A stretch of DNA of 64,000 nt from Mesostigma viride (taxonomy: Eukaryota; Streptophyta; Mesostigmatophyceae; Mesostigmatales; Mesostigmataceae). The notes beneath the pieces are model-generated. The model saw only the letters and a list, made by a program, of their open reading frames with translations. It searched no databases and was not told the origin of the DNA. The stretch covers positions 1,413,330 through 1,477,329 of the forward strand of contig RPFO01000072.1 in the NCBI GenBank assembly GCA_009746045.1. Direction: 5' to 3'. A program made the position numbers and the translations under genes. This document shows, piece after piece, positions 11,301 through 22,745 of the stretch (position 1 is its first letter; the number at the start of each line of letters is the position of its first letter).

Positions 11301-11806
11301 CGCACGTTGGCAAAGAGAGGTGGCGGCGGCACACCGTCTGACGGCTGGCATGCGCCGTCGGCTGGCCGGGGCTTGCTTGGGCTCGCGGTAACGTTAACTG
11401 TCTCATGCGCAGTTCCATATGTGGCTTCACATGTGGTTTTGTTAACCGGCGGGGAAGGCTGTTGTGGGGTACCGCTGTCTGCAGCGGGCCTTAGCTCGTA
11501 ATCCGCTTCTGGCAGACGTTCCTGAAAGTCCAGGCAATCGAGTAGCCATCGGGATTGTACGATCCAGATGTTAAATTGGCCGGATTCTGACCGCTGCCGC
11601 GCAAGTTCGAACTTAAGGCCCCAGGGTATGTCCGCCAGCAGATGCGTGCAGTCTCTGTTGAGCTTGCCGCTGAAGCGTCCGCCACCGTCAGTTACAGCGC
11701 GCTCGATATCCCGTTTGAGTTTCTTCGAAAGGTTCGTGGCGGTGACGACGAGGCCCTCAAAGAGCCTGCCCTTCGTCTTGCCGTCTGCTTGCATGGGGCC
11801 AACCAT
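8381..11806 (-). CDS. Tandem-BRCT protein, two exons
   Basis: Exon 1 is 11806-9482 (775 codons, ending CAG|GTGAGT) and exon 2 is 8674-8381 (97 codons plus TAA, after a pyrimidine-rich ...GACCAG). Both junctions are phase 0, giving 872 residues. BRCT 1 spans residues 14-105 (GGGRFSGKLN, CTHLLA, tryptophan 87 in SRWLLDC). BRCT 2 spans about 163-250 (GGAVECHSL, THVVCSP, tryptophan 228 in TPEWVL). These fit TopBP1/MCPH1-type phosphopeptide-binding repeats of DNA-damage and checkpoint proteins, so a nuclear role is inferred. The middle is long, low-complexity and acidic (EDSEEEEE). The splice joins FTCGQILQ to EVHRFYHARLSDEEL and a final RRFHLLG...FQGLQ...YEVLL segment. The two halves read as one compact C-terminal module, which supports the join. 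It is divergent from the coiled-coil gene. Confidence 0.75.
9225..9285. repeat. AAGATAC(T/C) minisatellite in the BRCT intron
   Basis: About seven copies of an eight-base unit lie in the 807-bp intron. The rest of that intron (8675-9481) has no other recognised feature. Confidence 0.8.
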
Positions 11807-14233
11807 GCGGACATGCGCGATCAGGCCGTCTCCAAGTTGACAACGTGCCTATATCTTACGCTATAGTTGTCTCAGCGGGCATCGTACCTTATTCATACTT
11901 TTCGATATTCAGAAAGTGATAATGAGGACATCTTTAGCGTATTGCTCCATTTCAAGGTGGAGCGCCCGGTGCTTCCAAGGCAAGGTGCGATAGACCTTAT
12001 ATCAACCCAAGCCATACTGCACTCGGTTTCGTTTATAAGACGAACATTTTCTGGTTCCTCTCGCACGTGGCAGCTGCGTGGGCAAATTACTAAGATCTTC
12101 TTGTGACGCCGCTGAGCCCCTAATCCATGCCTAGCGAGCACTGTGGGCGAGTCGGACCAAGTGTGGTTATGGCGAACTTGAGTTCAGTCAGGTACATACG
12201 TGGTGGTCACGTAAACACTTACGCCACTTTCCTTAGCAGTCAGTTTGAAAGCAACGGGAGGAAAAGCTGCACGAGTTATGCTGGCGCTCTTAAGTGACAC
12301 GAGGGGGCGGAGGGGCGCGATGTGTGCTGGGCTGCCAATCATCTGGTCCCAAGCAAGGTCCCCCAGTTGGAGCATGTATCCAGACTTCTACAGGGTGATA
12401 CTCGGATCAGCCTCATACATATGGTATAATAATTGGTCGATACTGTTATACTCACAAGTGACAACCATACCGATGTACATCGCGTTTAATCTAATCGCCA
12501 CGTGAAGTGCTGAACGCACGTGAAGTGCCGCGCGGCCTGCACCCAACCTTCAACGGTCGCGAAAAACTGTCAGAGCAGGGCAATACCCGTGTCGTGCAAA
12601 TTTCTGTTTCAAGGCCAGTTTCCTAATCCAACCCCATGGTGGAGGAGAGCGGGCGAAGGAAAGACACTAGGAATGGCGCCCACGTCCTTCGGCAATCTGG
12701 GATTTTTGTCCATTCGAAATTGTGGTCAGGCGGGGGAAATCGCGGCATTGTTGAGCAGGTGACTACTAGTCCGCTCCCTCTGCCGTTGCTAGCGACGCGG
12801 CACCGGGTTGGCGATGTTGAGCGTGAATTGCGATAGCCTTGCATTGAGACCTTGGAAATACTGGGTATTTCCCAGGCAATTATTGAAGTTTCACAAGCTT
12901 CTGAGCTGTAGTCTTTGTTGTCGTTGACAATGTTGAGAGCCACTACTTACCGTTAGGGATCCGCGTCGTCACGGCAGAGATGCACTATTTATTCTCACTG
13001 AAGCTCCCAAGTTTGCCGGAACTACGCATGTCACTCAGCCAGGATGCGCCTTGCATCGCAGGGAGGCGCCTCGTTGTATAAAATTCCCACTTTTCGCATA
13101 TGGGGTTCTCACGGTGGTAATCACCTCACCGCATGCTCGCCACCCGCGCATTCCAGGTATTTTATTAACAGGAGAAACAGCGGGCGCAGCAACTTTTTGG
13201 GCTGACCCTTCGCATTTCAAGGAAAGACGCTGACGCCAATTTCGGGAATCGTGTAAAACTGGGCGCGCATTTCTACGAAGATGCCACAGAAAGGTACATC
13301 TGCCTGCCAGTCAGTTGGGTGACAACGTCGACGCATTACACACTCCTGCTAGTATAAAGCAAGTAAAATTTCAATTTTTATTACCCTTGCATCTATCAAC
13401 ATGCAAGAACCGGGGCTTTTAAGTGTGCGGCTGTTTTATATTGTGCAGTACAAAGCCTTATGCCATGCGAATTTGATCCTAGGCCTAACCTGTCTAATGC
13501 TGGCCTCGCACGCAAACCACATTAGCCTGATTTAATGGTGTCATGCCACCCGTTCCGCATTTTCGTCTACCTGGCTGGGCGGCAGTTCGGCTCCCATGAA
13601 GGCATGCTTCAGTCGCACGATCCTTGCCATTTCTGTACTTGCAGCGGCTACTGCTTATGGCGGGGGCTGTCAACCAAGGGCGATAGGAGGGCATGATACG
13701 GCACGACACAGTACTCGGCATACCCCCTTTCTATACACCCATGTCATTTGGAGCGTACCTGCCCCCCCCCCCCATAAATAAATAAATAAATAAATAAAAT
13801 AAAAATTTGCAGGGGCCATACCATGCTGGTACAGCGACTGTTTATTCCTCCAGCTCCTGCTGTACGCGCTCCTGCTGTACACTCCTTTCCCTTCCTAATT
13901 ACTTGTAGCGCTACATTTCAATCCTGGTGCTTTCATCCGACGCCGGCATCTCCCGATCCACATGACCGGAAGCCAAGCCCGTCGGTGCAAAGGGCTGCCT
14001 TGCGAAGCCCTTATAATCTAGCCACCAACGTCATGGCCATCCTAGCAGCTCCATGCCATTGTCATGCTCCATGACATGGCATGGTCCAGTCCCCGGCCCT
14101 CATCCTGCTGCGTTCCTCTACCTGTGTACCCTGTCGACCGTGTTGCCTGCTGTCCCGTCTCCACTGGCCTCTCCCGTGCGCATCGCCGCGCTGTGCGCAT
14201 TGCTGCCCTGTGCGCATTGCTGCCATCGCGCAG
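11807..14233. other. Intergenic region between divergent genes; no confident gene
   Basis: This 2.4-kb stretch separates the BRCT start from the first supported coiled-coil exon. Short frames on both strands have no recognisable domain or splice partner. An (AAAT)n tract at 13775-13805 and a C-run before it are the only repeats. The promoter of the BRCT gene, and the missing first exon(s) of the coiled-coil gene, should lie here. Confidence 0.5.
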
Positions 14234-17200
14234 GGAAGAAAGGCAAAGGACCCACCAAGGCCTCTGCTGGCGGCAAGCAGCCAGCGTCGCCGCGCACGTC
14301 TCCTGGGCATAGCAGGGTATGACCTCTTCCCTTCCCCCCCCCCCCCCCCCCCCCCCCCCCTCCTCAGGGTTTTTAATAGTGGCGTTTTGCCGCCAATTGT
14401 GGCGGTGTAGCACCAAATTTGGTAATTTGTGGCGGTGCCACACCCTTTGGTAAGGGGGTCCATATGCCACAATTTGGCGGTGCTGTTCTACATTCTCGTT
14501 TCCGTTTGCCACAGAGTGGCCATGCATATTAGTGGACCCTACTACCGCTGGACGCCACGATTGGCTGTGTCAGAACACTCCTGTGCCACTCTTCCGCCAC
14601 AAACCGCCCTAGTCAGTTACGCAGGTGGCGCTGAAGGCCGCTCTGCAGAGCGCTGCAGTGAGCTGTGGGCACTGAGCAGGGGCCGCATACGCTTCCTCGC
14701 TCTAATGTTCTCCCTGTAGCGCCACGCCGTTCTACTTGAAGTTTCTGCGCCGGGGAATCACTTTGCTGCACCAAGGAGGGTTAGACGGAAGTCCCTTGGT
14801 TGTCCCGCCACACGTGGCCGTGCCGGGCCCAAGTTTTATTGGCTAAAAGCCACGCGGAGGCCGAGTCAGCAGTTGTTCCGGAAGTTGAAAGCGCCACACG
14901 TGGCCGAGTGCAGAAACCTTAAAGAAAACCCTGCTCATCCTCCTTTTCCTCCTCTTCTTTCTCCTCATTTTCTTTTAAGGCATGAAGAAGTCTTGCTGGG
15001 TCTGCTGGTATCGATCCTGGTCGCACATCGCCGTGGTCTTTGGCAGATACCTGCAAGCATGGTGGCATGGAGACAAATGGTGGCGTCTCGCTTGCCCTAT
15101 CAACAAGAGCACCAAATTGTAAAGGGTAGCTGCGTGTTTGCCGTTCGGAATGCTGGGTCAGCTCTCTGGGGTAGTGACTATGCGGTGCTCGCCAGCAAAC
15201 ACATCACTATGCTCTGGGGTTGGACTATGCGGTGCTTGCCAGGAAACACATCACTCATCATCAACAGGAATTTTTCGTACTAACATTTTCTTATTAACTA
15301 AATGAATTCTAACGATACCGTCTTGCGTGCCCTGATTGGGGCGCTGCTTGCAGGCGGTTGCGCCCCCATCAGAGGAACCTGCAGCATCGCAGCCGGTGGC
15401 ACCCACGGCCATCGCGAGCACCCCCCCCATCGCGATCCCTGCGCCCACCAAGGCCGCACCGCCGTCCTATCAGGACGTGATGCGTGAGAAAGCAGAAGAG
15501 TTGCTCTCTGGGGCCAGCCCAGGTGGCTCGCATGTCCGGTCAAGCGAGGCGCCGCAAGCCAAGCCAGCGGGTGTCGCCGATGGCCACAAGTCTGCACCTA
15601 TGGACGTGGGTGCCCCTATGGGAGAGGTGAGGATGAAGGGGGCGGTGGTGGTGGTTGTGGGGGTGGGTGGGGGGGATGCATGCGGACTGGGTGGTGAGCA
15701 TGCCACATACGTGCTGCATGGTGGGCGTGCATGTGGAGTTGATGGTCGCCATCAGGCTCAAGATGTCACTAGTGGTTGAGGGAAGCAGGCGATTGTGGAG
15801 CTAATCAGCCTTGTAGGAGCAGCTACTATGCTGCCATCTGTTGTTGGGGTTGCGAGTTGCCCAGTAGTCCGTGCTGATGTGAGTGTGCCCAGAAGTCAGT
15901 GATGATGGGAGTTTGCCCAGAAGTCGGTGATGATGGGAGTGTGCCCAGAAGTCCGTGATGATGGGAGTGTGCCCACGATATCCATGTGCCCCCCGCGGGG
16001 TAACCTGGCTGCTACGCGCACACAACTATGTGGGGTTTTGTCGGTAGAGAATGAAATAAAAACATCATTGTCTCGCAAATGGGCTCATGAGCGCCATGCT
16101 TGCCTATGGGCACACGGCTGCAAGGGTTGGTCCGCCACCCTCCGTATAGCTCCAGTGAGCTGTTACTCCCTATGCTGCGTCTGTCCTCCTCTAAATACGA
16201 TGCGTTCTTGCCCCCCCCCTGATTGGCTGCTTGCCAAACCGTCCGCATGCAAACGCCGGGCACCCGACATCTGTCCCCCGTCGCCCAACATCCCCCGCAT
16301 GGCTCCATCGAGAGCAGCCCATCCCGTTCCCCGCACCCTCCAAGTCCGTGGGCGCCACCTCCCCATCCATGGGCGCCACACTACCCCCCACCTCGCCCTC
16401 GACGGCCCCCCTGGATGGGTCAGGTCGGCCCGTTCCCCAGCTCCAGAAGCGTGACAGCTTCAAGCAGCGCCTGGGCGAGGAGTGGGAGGCAGCCAAGAAG
16501 AAGCTGCTGCCGGGGGACTCGCCGCCCACGGGGAAGGTGAGGGAATCGTCACGAGGCAACCCGGGGTAGGTAGGCAGGCAGCACAACCAGGTAAATGGAC
16601 TATGCGGGCAAGGTGGATAGGGGGCGCACCGCTGATGGGGAAGGAAAGCGGGCGCAGAGGGATGGTGAGAAAGCGGGCAAAACCCCACCACACTCATATA
16701 TATAATACCCATCATATACATGCGCAGAGGGATGGTGAGAAAGCGGGCGCAGAGGGATGGTGAGAAAGCGGGCGCAGAGGGATGGTGAGAAAGCGGGCAA
16801 TGCCCCACCACACTCATATATATAATACCCATCATATATATGCGCAGAGGGATGGTGAGAAAGTGGGCAAAGCTGGGTAGAGGCGCTCGCTGCCCACAGC
16901 GATGAGTTCATTCATGGATTAGTCACATGCTCCCGTTGGGGAGTCGTTCGGCACGAAATTACAAGGTTATAGTACCCACAGCAATGGCAGGCACAATTAG
17001 GCAATGCAAGCAGGTGGGAGTTGGATAGCTGGGTGAGCACGGGGGTGATGCAACCAGGTGGCCTCTTGAATTGGCAGCAGATGTTGCTGGGCTCTAGAAT
17101 ACATGCCGTGCGAAGGAGAATCGGAAGTGATTGATCCTCGGATGTGGTGGGAACGATGTGTTTTGCGTGCTGGGTGCCTGATGCTGCAGACGAGTATGGC

Positions 17201-20200
17201 GGCCATCTGATAGATCGGTTCCCATTAATGCATGCCCGTTGGCCACCCAACGATGGATGCATTTCGTTTATGTGACGGCTCTATTCGTGCTCGATGCATG
17301 GCCACCCACCCATGGATGCAACAACAGGTCAACATCGACAAGGCGCGCGACAAGGCGATTTCAATGGACCTCAAGGCGCTGGCGGACGCACAGATCAGCG
17401 AGATCCTGCAGCACCGACAGACCATCGAGGTGGGGATGATATATCATCCAATGCGGATGATATAATGCGAATGATAAGACCATCAAGGTGGGAATGAGGG
17501 GTGAGTGTATCCAGGTAGACCATCCAGGCGGGGATGAACCAAGAGGCCCATTTTGCATGGTCCGATCGAGGCTTAATACCCCCACTAATCGGACGTACAG
17601 TCTCAGAATAACAGGCCTTCCGCTAACTGGAGCCGCTAAGCAGGCCAAGCTCGCAGGTTTAAGCCGTCAAGTTGAGGGGGAGAACCACCATCCCATTCTT
17701 CTTGGCTTCGTACGATTTCATGGGGACCCCCTCTGACCTTGCAAAACGGGCCTTACGGTTGAATCCATGATAAGGTGGGAATGTATGGATGACTGGCTGA
17801 AGCAGGGTAGACCATACGGCTTGGAATGATCGTATAAATCCCGGTACGAGGGCAGCGTGGGGTGTAGGGCAGCCGATGGGCAGGATAGGGGTAGGGCGAT
17901 TACTTCCCTACCCCCCACTCTGCTCCCCTCCTCACCCCACCTCCACCGCCACCCCACGTTGCGTGTGCCAGGAGCAAAACAACGAGCTGGCGACGCGCAA
18001 GGCTAAGCTGGACGCGACACGGGAGGAGATGAATGGGCTGCACGCGCAGGTAAGGTGGCTATATATAGAACACTATGGGGCACAATGGAGATGAACGGGC
18101 TGCACGTGCAGGTAACGTGGCTATATATAGAACACTATGGGGCACAATGGAGATGAACGGGCTGCACGCGCAGGTAAGGCGGCTATATATAGAACACTAT
18201 GGGGCACAATGGAGATGAACGGGCTGCACGCGCAGGTAAGGCGGCTATATATTGAACACTATGGGGCACAATGGAGATGAACGGGCTGCACGCGCAGGTA
18301 AGGTGGCTATATATAGAACACTATGGGGCACAATGGAGATGAACGGGCTGCACGCGCAGGTAAGGCGGCTATATATAGAACACTATGGGGCACAATGGAG
18401 ATGAACGGGCTGCACGCGCAGGTAAGGCGGCTATATATAGAACACTATGGGGCACAATGGAGATGAACGGGCTGCACGCACGGGTAAGGTGGCTATGTAT
18501 GGAACACTATGGGGCACAATGGAGATGAACGGGCTGCACGCGCAGGTAAGGCGGCTATATATAGAGCACTATGGGGCACAATGGAGATGAACGGGCTGCA
18601 CGCACAGGTAAGGTGGCTATATATAGAACACTATGGGGCACAATGGAGATGAACGGGCTGCACGCGCAGGTAAGGCGGCTATATATAGAACACTATGGGG
18701 CACAATGGAGATGAACGGGCTGCACGCGCAGGTAAGGCGGCTATATATAGAACACTATGGGGCACAATGCAGATGAACGGGCTGCACGCACAGGTAAGGT
18801 GGCTATATATAGAACACTATGGGGCACAATGGAGATGAACGGGCTGCACGCGCAGGTAAGGCGGCTATATATAGAACACTATGGGGCACAATGGAGATGA
18901 ACGGGCTGCACGCACAGGTAAGGTGGCTATATATAGAACACTATGGGGCACAATGGAGATGAACGGGCTGCACGCGCAGGTAAGGCGGCTATATATAGAA
19001 CACTATGGGGCACAATGGAGATGAACGGGCTGCACGCGCAGGTAAGGCGGCTATATATAGAACACTATGGGGCACAATGGAGATGAACAGGCTGTACGCG
19101 CAGGTAATTGCGACTACATATAGAACACTATGGGGCACAATGGAGATGAACGGGCTACACGCTCAGGTAATGAATACTGTGGGACACAGGAGGACACATC
19201 ACTATAGTATAGTGTGTGGTGTGGTGTGGTGTGGTATCAGGACAACACGATTGCACACAACAGAACACAACAGAACACGATAGGACACAGGACAACACAG
19301 CAGAACACAACAGAACACAACAGAACACAACAGAACACAGCAGAACACAGCAGAACACGATAGGACACAGTAGGAAACAATAGGACACAATAGAGCACAC
19401 TAGAGTGAACAGTATTCACGCATGGGCATGCACACACAGGTGGGTGGGTGGGTGGGTGGGTGGGTGGGTGGGTGGGTGGGTGGGTGGGTGGGTGGGTGGG
19501 TGGGTGGGTGGGTGGGTGGGTGGGTGGGTGGGTGGGTGGGTGGGTGGGTGGGTGGGTGGGTGGGTGATGCCAGCTAGGCTAGTAGTGAATTATGCACCAT
19601 AGCTTTGAAATGACTGCTGACTACGCGCATCTAAGGCTGTCGGGGAGGGTGCGCGCAGGTGCGCGCCATGAACTTCACCACGGCTGCTTTGTGTCTTTCA
19701 TCCACGGTTTCTTTGTAGCCATCCAGCCCTCCGTGGAACCCGGCCCTTTTCCCTGCCGCCCCCTCCCTTGTTGTTGCCATTGTCAACTTATGCCGCCCCC
19801 TCCCCCCCCGTGCCGTTTGCCAGCTCAAGGGCAAGGACGCGTCGATCGCGGCGCTGGAGGCGGCGGTGCAGGCGGCGCATGCGGAGCATTCACGCGCGCT
19901 GCGGGAGGCTGAGCGCGCCCGCAACGAGGCCAAACAGCTCAAGGAGGACGCGGCCGAGCTGCCAAAGTGGGTGAAGGGGGGGGGCATCATGTTGGAAGTG
20001 AGGGCAGACGGCACCCCCTCCGGGGAAGGGGGTGGCCAAACAGCCAAAGGGAGGAGGCAGAAGACTTGGTTCGAGTTGCGAAAGTAAAAGTGGGTGGGGT
20101 TCGAGGGGGCTCGGATGGAGGGCATGTGTGGTAGCTGTAACAGGCATGCAGGGGCAGGGTGCCTGTACACTTTGCCGACACTCCTGGTGTCTGCTTCTCA

Positions 20201-22686
20201 TGAATTTGGTACATTCCCCTTGCATTGCGCAATGTTTTTCCCTCTTCCAGGTACCTTGCATGTCGCTGGTCTTTTGCCGCTTGATGTTACACCCCCCTCT
20301 CACGGCCTCCCACCCTTTTGTTACCCTTTTCCTCACTCTCCCTCCCTCGCTGCCCCTCCCTCTTCCCCCCTCCCTCTCGCTCTGCCGTCTTTCGCTTACA
20401 CCCTTCCCTTGTCCACTTCTACCGGCGCCTGCCCCCCCACCGGCTGCCCCAGGCTCAAGAACGACTCGGCGCGCCGTGCGGCCGAGATCGAAGCGCTGAC
20501 GGCCAAGCTGAGCACGCAGGAGTTCGAGGCGAGGCACGCACGACTAGAGCTGGCGCGCGCAAGGGAGGAGCTTGGGACCTTGCGTGCGGCAGCAGGGCAC
20601 TCGGCCGACGGGCATGACAACGGCAGCTCTGGTGACAGCCTGAGCGAGGAGATGCGCAAGGCGTTTGCGCGGCAGGAGGCCGAGATCCAGCGGCTGAGTG
20701 CCGAGCTGGAGGCGGCGGCACAGCAGGCCAGCAAGGCGGTGACGGGCGCCAGCGCGGCGCCGGGACCCGCGGGGTTGAAGCTGCTGCAGGAGCTGCAGAC
20801 CAAGGTGGGTGGGGTGATAGAAAGTCGTTACGAGCTGCAGAGGAAGGTGAATGGGCTACTGGAGCGACATCAGGAGCTGCAGACCAAGGTGGTTGGGCTA
20901 GACAGTAGGGGCGCTGTAACTGCGAAGCGCTCGTGCCAGCAGTAGCAGTAGCGGGCATAATCCTGGGTGGATATGTCAGCAGTGATGTGATGGACATAGT
21001 GGGAGGACGGGAGAGAGGCGTCCACTTGTTCCTATGTCCTCCCTGTTGATGTTCTGTGGCGCCTCCCCCCTTTCCCCCCAACCTGCCTTACCCCCCTGTA
21101 TCCGACGCCGCCTCTGCCATGTTGACTTTCCCCCTCTCCCCCGTACCTTGTGCTCTGAACCCTGCTCAGTTCAGCCTCTCCATTCATCCCACGCCGCCCT
21201 CCCCCCATGCCAACCCCCCCCCCCCCCCCTTTAACTTGTTCCATGACCCCCGTCCTCTTTTGAATTTCTGATTGACTTCTCAATCCCCCCCCTTTGCTTT
21301 ATTAATCCCGCCTGTCACCCTTTCCATCTCCTCCCATACCCCCTGCGGCAGACGGCAATGCCCCTCCCCCCAACACATTGTGGAATACACCCCACCGCCT
21401 TCTTGATCCCCTTCGCCTGGTCATTTCCTCGTCGCCTTCTGAATGGCCTCCATCACTTGCTCCCCATCTCCCCAATTGCATTCTTCGTTGTTCACCCCAT
21501 ACCCCCTAACGCCGCCAGGTGGCGGAGCTGGAGGCGGAGCGCGAGGTGTCCTCGCTGCGGTCCAAGCGTCTTGAGAAGGAGCTCAAGGACAAGGAGAAGG
21601 AGGTGGCGTTTGTGCGGGACCGGGATGCGCGCGAGATGAAGACGATGAGCGTGAGTTATGCCAAGTGATAGTAGGATGAGGGTGGTCAGCGTGAGTGGCA
21701 GCGTTCGAATGATGATGAAGGCAATGAGCATACGAATTCATTATGACTTTTTTTTTTTGTTGGGCCGGCGTGGTATCCCATCCCATCCCATCCCATCCCA
21801 TCCCATCCCATCCCATCCCATCCCATCCCATCCCATCCCATCCCATCCCATCCCATCCCATCCCATCCCATCCCATCCCATCCCATCCCATCCCATCCCA
21901 TCCCATCCCATCCCATCCCATCCCATCCCATCCCATCCCATCCCATCCCATCCCATCCCATCCCATCCCATCCCACCCCACCCCACCCCACCCCACCATT
22001 TTGTTGCGTTCATCCCTTTGTTGCGGTCACAGGAGGAGGTTGTGCGCCAGAAGAAGGAGATCAACGAGCTCAAGGGCAAGCTGGCGGCGCCCGATTGGTC
22101 GCGGCTGGACATCGGCCCGCAGCCGGACGCGCATCGCTCCGCGGCCGCTACTGAGAGCGAGCAGGAGCGACAGGTAGCCGTTTGGGGGGAGGGGGGGATC
22201 ATTTTGGGTAGACATGGAAGCACACGTAGCCTGAGCGCGATCCACAGGTAGCCGCTTGGGAGGTATTCATTTTGTTTATGATGGTGGATACACTCGAACC
22301 AGCTATGACGACATGTAGCTGCTTGGGGGGTTATCATTTTGTTTGGATTAGTAAATACACAGCAAGCTAGCTAGACTGACAGGTAGCAGCAGCAGATGTC
22401 GATAGGGTGCAAGAACCCTCTTGGCACTTGGCACCAATTGCGCTGCATAGTTGGAAGCTGGCCCTGCAGCTGCTAATGGTGTAGTAGTATGCACCAACGA
22501 GTGTTGCATCCCGCCACCAATTCGGCATATCGTGGCCCTTCCCTGCTGTGCCGAGTTCGTAAATCCCTAACCTGCCCTCTTGCCCCCTTGCACCCTTTTG
22601 CCTATCCGCTCACCTCCCCTTGCCTGCATCACTCCCCCAACGGCCCCGCCCGGTTCCCCCCTTCACCCCCCACACCCCCACCCCCA

Positions 22687-22745
<59 letters not shown>

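Noticed and set aside
11867-12106. 79-codon frame upstream of the BRCT gene
   Set aside because: No motif and likely promoter or leader sequence on the opposite strand.
13596-13781. 61-codon frame with a signal-peptide-like start (MKACFSRTILAISVLAAATA)
   Set aside because: No conserved mature part; runs into a C-run; cannot be told from chance.
18030-19170. CRISPR-like regular repeats
   Set aside because: Units are contiguous tandem copies without unique spacers, in a eukaryotic intron.
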